A stretch of DNA of 64,000 nt from Myroides guanonis (GTDB taxonomy: Bacteria; Bacteroidota; Bacteroidia; Flavobacteriales; Flavobacteriaceae), in the NCBI RefSeq assembly GCF_900114085.1, contig NZ_FORU01000018.1, positions 1 to 64,000 of the forward strand, in the 5' to 3' direction. Of this stretch, positions 17,616 through 26,810 are shown piece by piece. The first letter of the stretch is position 1, and each line of letters opens with the position of its first letter. The notes beneath the pieces were generated by a model. It did not search any database, was not told the origin of the DNA, and saw nothing but the letters and a program-made list of their open reading frames with translations. The position numbers and the translations under genes were made by a program.

Positions 17616-19546
17616 TTTAGTATATATTGATTATTTTCGTTTGGTGTAATTCTGTTTTCTTCCAACAATAACATAATTGCTGTCTGAATGTGTTTTGAGT
17701 TAGTTTCTAGAAGCTGTTCTATATCTTCTATGCTTCTCGGCCCAATTTCTAAAAGCGTTGTAATATCCGTAGTTAGTTTTTTTAAATTCGGAATAACTTC
17801 ATTTTTTTTCTTTTTTAGACAGCTAGAGCATTTTTCACAATCTTTTAAACACTCTTCATCAAAATAGTGCAGTATGATTTTGTTTTTACAAATATCGTTA
17901 TTCTCAACGTAGAACAACATAGATTTAAACTGCTTTTTCTTTAAATCATTTTGCTGCTTAAGGTAGGGGAGAGTTCTATAAAGAGTTCTGTCGTCTTCTC
18001 TTGCTTCGCAAAATACCATGGAAATGTCATTGTCTTCTGGTTCATATATACATAAATCATTCTCTTGCCATTTTAGCAAATAGTTTTTTAACAATTCTAC
18101 TTCACTATCAATCAGTTCTGAAATCTTTTCTAAATTTAAGTCTATTTTGAATTCATTGATACCGGGGTAATTTCTAATAAGATGTAAAAGAAAATTCTCT
18201 TCATTTTCATCAGTCGACGCATAATCAAGGAGAACACTGCTAGAGGCAGTAAATTGAATGTTGGTTTTACTACCAAAGTTCTGTGAGAATTTAACAATGC
18301 TTTGACGGTCTAGAAATTGTAAGGCGTTGAATGTTTTCTTTGTAGGTAACTTATATAGAGTGCAAAATGCATTAAAATTAAAGCTGTGTTGAGAATTAAA
18401 ACCCTCACCATAAGCAATTCTTAAAAAGTTGTTTAGTTTTCTGTAAACAAGCAATAGAAAGTCCTTGTCAAAAAGAGTGTTACTAAATGAGATATGATTT
18501 AGTTGTATGTCTTCATGATTGATGAGGAGTGTAGTAAAAGCTTTATCTCCATTTCTTCCAGCACGACCAGCCTCTTGGTAATAACTCTCGATATTTTCGG
18601 GAATTTGTATATGAATGACGTTTTTTACATTGTCTTTGTCTATTCCCATTCCAAAAGCATTAGTAGCGACGATAATAGGTGTTTTTTCATCAAGCCATGA
18701 TTTCAAGCGTTTTTTCTTTTCGTTTGATGATAGTCCCCCGTGAAAAAAAGTACTTTGAAAATTAAGTTGGTTTAGTTTTTCTGAAAAAAGTTGACATTGT
18801 TTTCTATTTCTAGCATAAATAATAGTCGGAGCTGGATTTTTATGAAGAATTTTAAAGATAGTTTGTTCTTTGTCTTCTACTTTGTATACCCCATAATACA
18901 GATTGTCTCTATAGAAACTTTTTTTAAAAACTGTTGGTTTCTCAAGCTTAAGTAGTTCTATAATATCGTTTTGTGCTTGAAGGTTAGCAGAAGCGGTGAG
19001 TGCTATAAAAGGTTTGTCTGGGAAAACTTCTTTAAGTTTATGAATTTGTAGATAAGCTGGTCTGAAATCATGACCCCATTGGGAAACACAATGTGCCTCG
19101 TCAATTGCAATTAAATTAATTTTAAGTTTTTCCAAGCGCTCAATAATCCATGCTTGCTGCAGGCGTTCAGGTGCGAGGTAAAGGAATTTATAGTCACCAT
19201 ACATGCAGTTGTCAAGAATGTCAGAGATGTCTTCCATGCTATTGCTGCCCACAATTGCAGTAGCCTTAATACCTTTATGTTGTAAGTTTTGAACCTGATC
19301 TTCAATAAGAGCAATAAGCGGGGATATGACAAGACATATACCGGGAAGAATAAGACCTGGAATTTGAAAACAAATACTTTTACCGCCTCCAGTAGGTAGC
19401 AGTGCAAAAGTATCTTTGTTTGCAAGAACATTTTGGATAATCGCTTCTTGTGGATTTCTAAATTCCGAGTGTTTCCAATATTCTCGTAGTAACTCTATTG
19501 GTTGAATCATGCCACTATTTTGTCCGTTAAGTATAAAAGTATTCAA
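17612..19546 (-). CDS. recQ: RecQ-type ATP-dependent DNA helicase, short form
   Basis: The 644-residue protein is a superfamily 2 helicase: PTGGGKSICFQIP (Walker A), IDEAHCVSQWGHDFRP (DEAH), ATNAFGMGIDKDNVKN and EAGRAGRNGD (motif VI). A Cys cluster CLKDCEKCSSC (about 565-575) marks the RecQ zinc module, followed by a winged-helix region. No HRDC domain follows; the protein ends at the helix-turn-helix. It unwinds DNA in repair and recombination. A second, longer recQ elsewhere in the genome would not be surprising. It is coupled to fmt by a four-base overlap. Confidence 0.92.
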   Translation of the reverse strand: MNTFILNGQNSGMIQPIELLREYWKHSEFRNPQEAIIQNVLANKDTFALLPTGGGKSICFQIPGLILPGICLVISPLIALIEDQVQNLQHKGIKATAIVGSNSMEDISDILDNCMYGDYKFLYLAPERLQQAWIIERLEKLKINLIAIDEAHCVSQWGHDFRPAYLQIHKLKEVFPDKPFIALTASANLQAQNDIIELLKLEKPTVFKKSFYRDNLYYGVYKVEDKEQTIFKILHKNPAPTIIYARNRKQCQLFSEKLNQLNFQSTFFHGGLSSNEKKKRLKSWLDEKTPIIVATNAFGMGIDKDNVKNVIHIQIPENIESYYQEAGRAGRNGDKAFTTLLINHEDIQLNHISFSNTLFDKDFLLLVYRKLNNFLRIAYGEGFNSQHSFNFNAFCTLYKLPTKKTFNALQFLDRQSIVKFSQNFGSKTNIQFTASSSVLLDYASTDENEENFLLHLIRNYPGINEFKIDLNLEKISELIDSEVELLKNYLLKWQENDLCIYEPEDNDISMVFCEAREDDRTLYRTLPYLKQQNDLKKKQFKSMLFYVENNDICKNKIILHYFDEECLKDCEKCSSCLKKKKNEVIPNLKKLTTDITTLLEIGPRSIEDIEQLLETNSKHIQTAIMLLLEENRITPNENNQYILK

Positions 19547-19550
19547 AAAA

Positions 19551-19584
19551 AAGAAGGGTTACAAGTTTTAAATGTACCCTTCTT
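19551..19584 (-). terminator. Terminator of the ATPase gene (minus strand)
   Basis: AAGAAGGGTTACA pairs with TGTACCCTTCTT around a nine-base loop. The flanking A-run at 19545 gives a T-run on the minus strand. Confidence 0.75.
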
Positions 19585-19587
19585 ATA

Positions 19588-20121
19588 TTATAATTGGTTT
19601 AAGATAAAATCTGCCCGATTTGCTACAGTATCTTTTGGAACTTCAATTAGATTATAGCCATATTTATTATAAGTTTCGACTAAGTGTGAGTGAATGGTAT
19701 TTGCTTGTTCAAAGTTTTCATAACGAGCTTCGTCACTTTGGTAAATAGTCTCCCAAGGTGGAAGTAAAAAGATCTTTGAGTAAGTATGTTTTTTGCAAGC
19801 CAAGTCAAAAGATTCAGGGTATTGATCTCCAATATAATGCATATAGGCAAGAACATCAGGAATACCTCTATCAATAAAAACTACATCAACCATTTCTTCA
19901 CAAGCTTTTTGATGTTGTTTTATTCTACCTTCTAAAAGCAACTCGCTAAATAATAATGGGTTTTTTAGAAAAAGTTGATCGATTCCCTTTTTTTGAGCCT
20001 CTAAAGTAACCTCTCTAGAAATCTCAGGATAGCACACATGTCCTTGGTTCGACAAATAATCAATTAAAGTTGTTTTGCCTGATCCAGGACCTCCTATAAT
20101 TAAAATGATGTTTTTATTCAT
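19588..20121 (-). CDS. Small AAA-type ATPase/kinase (AAA_28, NadR-kinase-like)
   Basis: The 177-residue P-loop protein has ILIIGGPGSGKTTLIDYL at the start, CYPEISREVTLEAQKKG, a DVVFIDRGIPDVLAYM Walker B-like block, and a PPWETIYQSDEARYENFEQA lid. This layout matches the AAA_28/NadR-like kinase group, which phosphorylates small molecules; the substrate is not known. It is a separate unit from recQ because a terminator lies between them. Confidence 0.8.
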   Translation of the reverse strand: MNKNIILIIGGPGSGKTTLIDYLSNQGHVCYPEISREVTLEAQKKGIDQLFLKNPLLFSELLLEGRIKQHQKACEEMVDVVFIDRGIPDVLAYMHYIGDQYPESFDLACKKHTYSKIFLLPPWETIYQSDEARYENFEQANTIHSHLVETYNKYGYNLIEVPKDTVANRADFILNQL

Positions 20122-20241
20122 TTCGCCTCAAAAAAATATGAAAGCGCAAAATTACAATAAAAACTTTGGTTACTAAAATTCTTTAACTACCTATGATTCT
20201 TAAACAGTGATAAAAGCATTTTAAAATATATATAAAAACCG

Positions 20242-20249
20242 TATATTTG
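20242..20249 (+). promoter_or_regulatory. -7 box TATATTTG before the DUF493 gene
   Basis: A perfect TAnnTTTG set in the context CCGTATATTTGC, the same context as the box before mnmE at 28753. It lies 17 bases upstream of the start codon. No clear TTG sits at the expected spacing. Confidence 0.6.
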
Positions 20250-20265
20250 CGTAAATAATACAATA

Positions 20266-20550
20266 ATGGATACGAAAACAGAAGAGTTCTACGAGAGACT
20301 AAAAGGGGAATTAGAAAAAAGCACTTCATGGCCAAATTCTTATTTGTTTAAATTTATTGTTCCCGCGGATATTTCTAAAGTAGCTCGTATTGAACAAGCT
20401 TTTGATGGGTTAGATGCAGAAATCGAAACGCGTGATTCAAGTACTAAAAAGTTTACTAGTGTTTCTATTCGTGTAGTTATGCCTAATGCAGAAGCAGTCA
20501 TTAATAAGTATAAAGATATGTCTTCAATTGAAGGAATCGTATCTCTATAA
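20266..20550 (+). CDS. DUF493 (YbeD-like) family protein
   Basis: The 94-residue protein has WPNSYLFKFIVPAD, TRDSSTKKFTSVSIRVVMP and a short C-terminal helix, which is the DUF493/YbeD ferredoxin-like fold. The family has no established activity (a regulatory, ACT-like role has been suggested for its fold). It comes first in a run with the DUF4290 gene and murA. Confidence 0.85.
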   Translation: MDTKTEEFYERLKGELEKSTSWPNSYLFKFIVPADISKVARIEQAFDGLDAEIETRDSSTKKFTSVSIRVVMPNAEAVINKYKDMSSIEGIVSL

Positions 20551-20656
20551 TTTTCTTCATTTTCACTATAAGGCGTCAATAGTTTTATAGTATTTTAGTG
20601 GTAGTTTTTGTTTTTAAAAACAAAATGCTACGACTCGTTTAAAAACAAACCACATT

Positions 20657-21343
20657 ATGGAAGCAGTTACGGAAAAGATAGTCTCAGAGTTGGAATACAA
20701 CGCTCTAAGATCGCATTTAATCATACCTGAATATGGAAGACATATTCAAAAATTGATTGAACATGTTGTTTCAATTGAAGACAGTGTTGAGAGAAATAAA
20801 GCTGCTAAATATGCTATCTCTGTTTTGGGGAGCATGAATCCTCATTTAAGAGATGTACCTGATTTTCAGCATAAGTTGTGGGATCAGCTATTCATGATAG
20901 CGGATTTTAAATTAGATGTAGAGAGTCCATTTCCAATACCAAGTAGAGAATCAGTAAGTACTAAGCCAGAGCGATTAGATTATCCACAGAATTTCCCAAA
21001 ATACCGTTTCTATGGTAATAATATCAAGTATATGATAGATAAAGCTATGGAGTGGGAAGAAGGAGAAATGAAGGATGCTTTAATTATGGTGATTGCTAAT
21101 CACATGAAAAAAAGTTATTTGAGTTGGAATAAAGACACTGTAAAGGATGATGTGATATTTGAGCATCTATGTGAATTATCTAATGGAAAGATAAATCTTT
21201 TCAAGAAAGAAGAAGAGTTGTCTACCTCTTCAGATTTAATAAAAGTCAATAAAAAGGTATCAAATAAAAGCGGGTTTACAAACAATAATCCCAAAGGAAA
21301 GAAACAACATAAAAATTATCAAAACTCAAAAACTAAAAAATAG
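20657..21343 (+). CDS. DUF4290 domain protein
   Basis: The 228-residue protein has an N-terminal helical domain (YGRHIQKLIEHVVSIEDS, then MNPHLRDVPDFQHKLWDQLF) that is characteristic of DUF4290. It has a low-complexity basic tail rich in Lys/Asn/Ser after about residue 185. The family is restricted to Bacteroidota and usually precedes murA. Two bases separate its stop from the murA start, so the two are coupled. The biochemical role is unknown; a link to cell-wall precursor supply is inferred only from the gene order. Confidence 0.9.
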   Translation: MEAVTEKIVSELEYNALRSHLIIPEYGRHIQKLIEHVVSIEDSVERNKAAKYAISVLGSMNPHLRDVPDFQHKLWDQLFMIADFKLDVESPFPIPSRESVSTKPERLDYPQNFPKYRFYGNNIKYMIDKAMEWEEGEMKDALIMVIANHMKKSYLSWNKDTVKDDVIFEHLCELSNGKINLFKKEEELSTSSDLIKVNKKVSNKSGFTNNNPKGKKQHKNYQNSKTKK

Positions 21344-21345
21344 AA

Positions 21346-22659
21346 ATGGGAACATTTAAAATTGAAGGAGGCGTTACTTTACGTGGAGAAGTTCATCCAC
21401 AAGGAGCAAAAAACGAAGCCCTGCAAGTGTTATGTGCCGTTTTGTTAACCCCTGAAAAAGTTATTATTTCTAATATACCAGATATTATTGATGTCAACAA
21501 ACTGATCAATTTATTGGTAAAACTAGGGGTAAAGGTTGAACGTTTGGGAGCTAACGAATTTTCGTTCCAAGCAGATGAATTAAATCTTGGTTATTTAGAA
21601 TCAGAAGATTTCAAGGAAGAAGGAAAAGCACTAAGAGGATCGATCATGTTGGTTGGACCATTATTGGCACGTTTTGGAAAAGGATATATTCCAAAACCAG
21701 GAGGTGATAAAATCGGAAGAAGGCGTTTAGATACCCATTTTGAAGGCTTTATTAATTTAGGAGCTACTTTTAGATATAATAAAGAAGACCATTTTTATGG
21801 AGTGGAAGCAGAAGAACTGAAGGGAACTTATATGCTTTTAGATGAAGCTTCTGTTACAGGAACAGCTAATATTCTAATGGCTGCTGTTTTGGCAAAAGGA
21901 ACTACTACAATTTATAATGCTGCTTGTGAGCCTTATACGCAGCAATTGTGTTCTATGTTGATTTCAATGGGAGCTAAAATTCAAGGAGTAGGTTCTAATT
22001 TATTGACAATTGAAGGAGTGAGTGCTTTAGGTGGTTGTAATCACCGTATCCTTCCAGATATGATTGAAATAGGTTCGTGGATAGGTTTAGCAGCCATGAC
22101 ACAAAGCGAAATAACTATAAAAAATGTAGGCTGGAAACATTTGGGATTAATACCAACAGCATTTAGAAAATTAGGGATTACGCTAGAGTTGTCAGGAGAA
22201 GATGATATTTATATTCCGGCTCATACTAATGGATATGAAATTCAAAATTTTATAGATGGGTCTATATTAACTGTTTCTGATGCACCTTGGCCTGGTTTAA
22301 CACCAGATTTATTGAGTGTTATACTAGTAGTTGCAACTCAAGCAAGAGGGGAGATTCTACTTCATCAAAAAATGTTTGAAAGCAGATTGTTCTTCGTGGA
22401 TAAGTTGATAGATATGGGGGCAAAGATTATTTTGTGTGATCCGCATAGAGCTGTCATTATTGGACATGATTTTAAATCAAAACTAAAGGCGACCAATATG
22501 TCTTCACCAGATATACGAGCAGGAATATCTCTTCTGATTGCTGCCTTATCTGCAAAAGGTACAAGTATTATTCAAAATATTGACCAAATCGATAGAGGAT
22601 ATGAACGAATCGATGAAAGACTACGTGCATTAGGCGCTAAAATTGAAAGAGTCAATTAA
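21346..22659 (+). CDS. murA: UDP-N-acetylglucosamine 1-carboxyvinyltransferase with Asp at the catalytic-Cys position
   Basis: The 437-residue EPSP-synthase-fold enzyme transfers enolpyruvate from PEP to UDP-GlcNAc, the first committed step of peptidoglycan synthesis. Motifs: HPQGAKNEALQVLCAVLL near residue 20, the loop KPGGDKIGRRRLDTHFEG (about 118-135) and DMIEIGSWIGLAA. In Escherichia coli MurA the loop holds Cys115, the fosfomycin target; here that position is Asp121 (GAT at 21706-21708). Asp is known to keep activity and block fosfomycin alkylation in other MurA proteins. A strong terminator follows. Confidence 0.97.
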   Translation: MGTFKIEGGVTLRGEVHPQGAKNEALQVLCAVLLTPEKVIISNIPDIIDVNKLINLLVKLGVKVERLGANEFSFQADELNLGYLESEDFKEEGKALRGSIMLVGPLLARFGKGYIPKPGGDKIGRRRLDTHFEGFINLGATFRYNKEDHFYGVEAEELKGTYMLLDEASVTGTANILMAAVLAKGTTTIYNAACEPYTQQLCSMLISMGAKIQGVGSNLLTIEGVSALGGCNHRILPDMIEIGSWIGLAAMTQSEITIKNVGWKHLGLIPTAFRKLGITLELSGEDDIYIPAHTNGYEIQNFIDGSILTVSDAPWPGLTPDLLSVILVVATQARGEILLHQKMFESRLFFVDKLIDMGAKIILCDPHRAVIIGHDFKSKLKATNMSSPDIRAGISLLIAALSAKGTSIIQNIDQIDRGYERIDERLRALGAKIERVN

Positions 22660-22688
22660 ACTGAAACGTTTTCTTATATTACATACAT

Positions 22689-22722
22689 AGGAGTGAAACA
22701 TATTGTTTTACTCCTTTTTTTT
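22689..22722 (+). terminator. murA terminator
   Basis: AGGAGTGAAAC pairs with GTTTTACTCCT (11 pairs, one G-U) around ATATT, followed by eight T. Confidence 0.9.
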
Positions 22723-22825
22723 TAAAATAATTAAACGAGTGTCAGTGATTTTAGAAAAATAGAAAGAACACTTAAAGGTCTCTAGATAGAAATCCGTACT
22801 GTCTGGTGATAAAGATTGATGTTTT

Positions 22826-25303
22826 TTATTTTTGGATTAAATCCAATACTTTAATACCTAGAATTATTCCTTGATCTTTAAAGCCTCCATTGTAATTAGA
22901 CCTAAAATAATCAATTCGAAATGGTCTAAATTTACCGAATCCAAAATTATTTAAACCGATACTGAACTCTTGATATGGAGATTTGTCCTCGACTGTTAAG
23001 TGATGAAAACCTAATATAAGAGAATATCGAGTTTTATTTAAAATAGGAATCTTATTAATAATGAAGCCCTTAAAGTCGTGTTCAATATGATACTCAATAT
23101 ACGATTTCCGAGTACTATATTCATAATAGGGTAATAAATTGAATTGCTTATTGTAATCAGGGCTAGAGCCAATCGGCGTTTCATTACCGTAAAAGTGCTT
23201 ATAATCCATGAAAGCAATATCATTTTGCTCGATAAATTTTCCTGTGTCAAAACCAAAGCTTAGATTTCCAATAGAGCCAATGGAGCTGTTGTATTTAGTA
23301 GATAGCGAAATAAATGTGTAATCATACTTCTTAATACTAGAACTTAAACCTTTTTCCAATTGAAGTGAAAGGACAGGATATTTAGAGTTTCGGATATATT
23401 GCTTTTGATTTGAGTAGCTTATAATTTTTTGATCGAAGACCAATTCGATACCTGCGTTAAATTTAAAAATGCTATGTGACTCAAAAGGAGCGTCTGTGTA
23501 ATTTGAGTCGTCTATAGGATTGTTTGAGCTGAAATTTAAACTTGGTACAAATGGAGGAGAAATAATGTTGTTAAACAAAGGCGTTCTGCTTGCGTATTCA
23601 AAGCTTGATTTTAATTTTAAACCGGTAAAAGCATATTGTTCATAAGCAATTTTAATAAAATCTTTTTGATAATATTTAGCAAAGTTCTTTCCGAACCAAG
23701 CGCCTGCAATAGAGTTAATAATGTTTTTGATAGGAGCTTTTTCTTGACCAAATTGTTCAATAATCATTCCACCAGAAAGGTTAAGAGTGTTATAATTCTT
23801 CTTATTAAACATATGAGAGGCAAAACCGGAAAAACGAGGTTTGTCTTCCTCAATACCATAACTCAGAACTACACCTAACTCTGTTTTACGCTCGTCTTTT
23901 CTGTTTTGTGTAAATACTAATCCAGTATTTACATTAAAGCCTTGTACGGGATTAAAAGCAAAAGAAGATATAAGTCCTTGGTAAACGTATTTTCTATTTT
24001 TGAATGAGTTGTGGTACTCATAACCTTTTATTAATTTAAACAAGGTAAAAGCGTTAGTACCACGGTCGATAGAATCTAAGACTAATTTCACATTTCTACT
24101 TTCCAATAGTTGTTCGCTTCTGTCAAATCGATTGGATTCTCTTTCAGTTAAAGGGATTTTTCTGTGCATTACCCAAAAATAATCTCCCTTTTTACTAAAG
24201 TCTTTCTCATATTGAATTAGTTCTCTAGTAAAATCAGATTTTGAAAGAGTGTCAACAATCTTATAGTTCGTAAAAGTTGATTTAAAACTACCGTAATAAT
24301 TGAAAACAAGAAATTTTCCTTTCAAATCTAAGTATTGTTTATCCTTAACCCATGTTTGATGTTTTTCGTCAAATACGAAATTTTGTTGTAAATAAAATTC
24401 GTCCACTTTCGTAACACCAATATTAGCAGCTTTAATCTTTGCATCGACGGCATATAACTGCCAAGAGTCCTTAACTAGATAGATGAAACCTTCCATAACC
24501 GGTTCGTTACTTCTTTTAGGTGTAACTTTAATCTGATATATGGTATGGTTGTTAGATTTAAAACTTCTTTCTAATTGAAAAAAGTAATAGCTCGGAGCAA
24601 TAGGTGCAAGAGGGGAAATCACTTTTAGAGTTGGAGAAATTTCCTTTCTATAAAAATCAATATGTGCATCTGTTCCCGTAAGAAATTCTAAACCATTGTT
24701 ATTACCACTTTCTTTCATACCCAAAACTCTTTCTTTGAAATAGTCAGGTTTTTTAAAAGTTAAAGATGAAGAAAGTTCACTTAAATAGAAAAATTTATCA
24801 TGAACAGTGTCGGTGTCAAGAGCTGGATTTAAGTCTTTGCGTTCCTGTCCTAAAAATTTAGCTCTGTTATTACTTAGTTCTAAAGAAGCTTTTGAATAAA
24901 AGTCAACAGTATATTTGCTCATTTCAGCAGTTTTTCGGTTTTTACTAGCTGCTTGAACAATGAAGAGAGCGAAAGGGTCTAGTGGTTTTGTAGAAAAAAA
25001 ATTAGGATCTAGTATGGTAGACTCTAAAGCTATTTCGATTTTGTTAGAAGATCTTTTGGGGTGCCAGCTAATTTTTTTTGTTTCGTAGGTCTCCTTTTGA
25101 AAAAATATATAAGTGTTTTTGGCAGGTTCCTCAATAGTGAAGTTACCCCATTTATCTGTAAATGTAAGCAGAGTTGTGTTTTCAACAAAAACAGCCACTT
25201 GTTCGAGAGGAACTCCTTTATTTGAAATAATACGACCCGAAATTTGAGCCAATGCATTCAAGTGAAGAAGTAATAACGTTAAAACAAGAAGGAGTTTGTT
25301 CAT
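22826..25303 (-). CDS. DUF5686 outer-membrane protein with carboxypeptidase-regulatory-like domain
   Basis: The 825-residue protein has a signal peptide (MNKLLLVLTLLLLHLNALAQ), then an Ig-like CarboxypepD_reg domain (ISGRIISNKGVPLEQVAVFV to about residue 110). The long DUF5686 part follows, with YTVDFYSKASLELSN and many aromatic, alternating strands up to the end, as in an outer-membrane barrel. This family is abundant in Bacteroidota, looks like a TonB-receptor-related surface protein, and has no known substrate. It lies 10 bases downstream of aroQ on the same strand, probably co-transcribed, without an obvious functional link. Confidence 0.85.
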   Translation of the reverse strand: MNKLLLVLTLLLLHLNALAQISGRIISNKGVPLEQVAVFVENTTLLTFTDKWGNFTIEEPAKNTYIFFQKETYETKKISWHPKRSSNKIEIALESTILDPNFFSTKPLDPFALFIVQAASKNRKTAEMSKYTVDFYSKASLELSNNRAKFLGQERKDLNPALDTDTVHDKFFYLSELSSSLTFKKPDYFKERVLGMKESGNNNGLEFLTGTDAHIDFYRKEISPTLKVISPLAPIAPSYYFFQLERSFKSNNHTIYQIKVTPKRSNEPVMEGFIYLVKDSWQLYAVDAKIKAANIGVTKVDEFYLQQNFVFDEKHQTWVKDKQYLDLKGKFLVFNYYGSFKSTFTNYKIVDTLSKSDFTRELIQYEKDFSKKGDYFWVMHRKIPLTERESNRFDRSEQLLESRNVKLVLDSIDRGTNAFTLFKLIKGYEYHNSFKNRKYVYQGLISSFAFNPVQGFNVNTGLVFTQNRKDERKTELGVVLSYGIEEDKPRFSGFASHMFNKKNYNTLNLSGGMIIEQFGQEKAPIKNIINSIAGAWFGKNFAKYYQKDFIKIAYEQYAFTGLKLKSSFEYASRTPLFNNIISPPFVPSLNFSSNNPIDDSNYTDAPFESHSIFKFNAGIELVFDQKIISYSNQKQYIRNSKYPVLSLQLEKGLSSSIKKYDYTFISLSTKYNSSIGSIGNLSFGFDTGKFIEQNDIAFMDYKHFYGNETPIGSSPDYNKQFNLLPYYEYSTRKSYIEYHIEHDFKGFIINKIPILNKTRYSLILGFHHLTVEDKSPYQEFSIGLNNFGFGKFRPFRIDYFRSNYNGGFKDQGIILGIKVLDLIQK

Positions 25304-25313
25304 TTAGGTTATT

Positions 25314-25730
25314 TTAATACAAAAAGGATTGAAGTGCTAGTGTGTAGCTATTTAAACCAAAACCAGATATAGAACCTTTACATACAGCTGCAATATAAGA
25401 ATGACTTCTAAAAGATTCTCTTGAATGTACATTAGAGATGTGAACTTCAATAACGGGGCTTTCAATTGCACTGATTGCATCTGCTATCGCTATTGATGTG
25501 TGTGTGTATGCCCCTGCATTCAAAATGATGCCATCATACTCAAATCCGTATTTGTGTAATGAATCTATTAATTCGCCTTCATGGTTACTTTGAAAATAGG
25601 TGAAAGAAACTTGTGGAAACTGTTCTTTTAGTAGCAAGAAGAATTGATCAAAAGATTGATAGCCATAAATACTAGGTTCTCTTTTTCCTAATAAATTTAA
25701 ATTAGGTCCGTTTAGGATTGCTATTTTCAT
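25314..25730 (-). CDS. aroQ: Type II 3-dehydroquinate dehydratase
   Basis: The 138-residue enzyme catalyses the third step of the shikimate pathway (dehydroquinate to dehydroshikimate). It has the signature NGPNLNLLGKREPSIYG with catalytic Arg and Tyr, the QSNHEGELID loop, NAGAYTHTSIA, and EVHISNVHSRESFR with the catalytic His. The length is normal for the dodecameric class. The 379 bases upstream to 26109 hold no other gene on this strand. Confidence 0.97.
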   Translation of the reverse strand: MKIAILNGPNLNLLGKREPSIYGYQSFDQFFLLLKEQFPQVSFTYFQSNHEGELIDSLHKYGFEYDGIILNAGAYTHTSIAIADAISAIESPVIEVHISNVHSRESFRSHSYIAAVCKGSISGFGLNSYTLALQSFLY

Positions 25731-26109
25731 AGGATTGTAAATGTATGATACAAATATAATTAAAATTCGAAGAGGTTTACTAGGTATTATGAACCTTTAA
25801 AGCGTTTGGAATACAAGTTAAAACGCAAGAAACGGTATAGTAATTGCATTTGATCGATTATAAAATATTCACTAAAACTATAAGACACAGTAGATGTGAA
25901 TTATTATATAAGTTACCTAGTTGAGTGATTTAAGATTTTTAACATTAAAACTTGTCATATACTTGGTTTTTTATGTAATTGCAAGTGAGTATGTTAGTGA
26001 TGATTGTAAAATATTGTTTATTGTAAATGTTATATTTATGTAAAAATGACATTATCTTCATGTAAACTTTTGTAAATTTGTCTAGTTAATAATTCAAAAT
26101 AATCTAACA
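25731..26109. promoter_or_regulatory. Gene-free stretch with a -7 box for the outer-membrane protein gene
   Basis: The divergent intergenic region between aroQ and the barrel gene is very AT-rich. TAAATTTG at 26073-26080 fits the phylum's -7 box, 30 bases before the start codon at 26110. I see no RNA gene or repeat here. Confidence 0.5.
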
Positions 26110-26718
26110 ATGAAAAAAATTGTATTATCATTAGCAGCTGTTTTAGCTTTCGGATTAACTGCTCAAGCTCAAGACAAACCTACTTACGGATTCCAACAAA
26201 GTGATGTGTTCGTAGAAGGAAATTTCGGATTAAACTCTACAAACGATAAAAACACTGAAACAAAAACATCTAGCTTTAACTTTAACCCAAAAGTTGGTTA
26301 TATGCTAAATGACAAATTTGCAGTTGGAGCTTCTTTCCAAGTTGGTAATGAAACAGAAAAAGTTGCAGGTGTTAAAACGGAGAAATTTAATAACTTCTAC
26401 GGAGGTGTTTTCGGACGTTATAATTTCTTGGAATTAGGTAATCGTTTCCATACTTATGCTGAAGTTGGAGTTGGATTCAACCAATTAAAAAATGATATCG
26501 CTGACGTTAAAGCAAAAGGAATTAGCACTGGATTACATTTAGGTTTTGATTATTTCTTAACTCCAAATGTAGCTTTATCTTTCACTTTGGCAGACGTTAT
26601 TTCATATGATTCTATGAAAGAAGATGGAAAAGAATCAGTTAGTGAATTCAATGCAAATATCAACGTGTTTGATAACTTCTTTGATTCTGCTAAATTTGGT
26701 TTGATCTACAAATTCTAA
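26110..26718 (+). CDS. Outer-membrane beta-barrel protein
   Basis: The 202-residue protein has a signal peptide (MKKIVLSLAAVLAFGLTAQAQ) and a mature sequence of amphipathic strands (FVEGNFGLNSTND, FNFNPKVGYMLNDKFAVGASF, YAEVGVGFNQLK), ending in KFGLIYKF with a terminal Phe. This fits an eight-stranded OmpX/OmpW-like porin-type barrel. Codon choice is clean and uniform (few rare codons), suggesting high expression, with its own -7 box and a strong terminator. Confidence 0.88.
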   Translation: MKKIVLSLAAVLAFGLTAQAQDKPTYGFQQSDVFVEGNFGLNSTNDKNTETKTSSFNFNPKVGYMLNDKFAVGASFQVGNETEKVAGVKTEKFNNFYGGVFGRYNFLELGNRFHTYAEVGVGFNQLKNDIADVKAKGISTGLHLGFDYFLTPNVALSFTLADVISYDSMKEDGKESVSEFNANINVFDNFFDSAKFGLIYKF

Positions 26719-26745
26719 TTTAGAATTATCTTATCTTAAATAAGG

Positions 26746-26777
26746 AAGAGGAACTGTGAAAGCAGTTCCTCTTTTTG
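26746..26777 (+). terminator. Terminator of the barrel protein gene
   Basis: AAGAGGAACTG pairs with CAGTTCCTCTT around a six-base loop and runs into TTTTT. Confidence 0.9.
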
Positions 26778-26784
26778 TTTTGTG

Positions 26785-26792
26785 TATCTTTG
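26785..26792 (+). promoter_or_regulatory. -7 box TATCTTTG before xerD
   Basis: It fits TAnnTTTG. It lies inside the longest possible reading frame of the recombinase gene, which supports the downstream ATG at 26811 as the real start. Confidence 0.5.
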
Positions 26793-26810
26793 ATTTTTAA
26801 AGCAGTGTTA

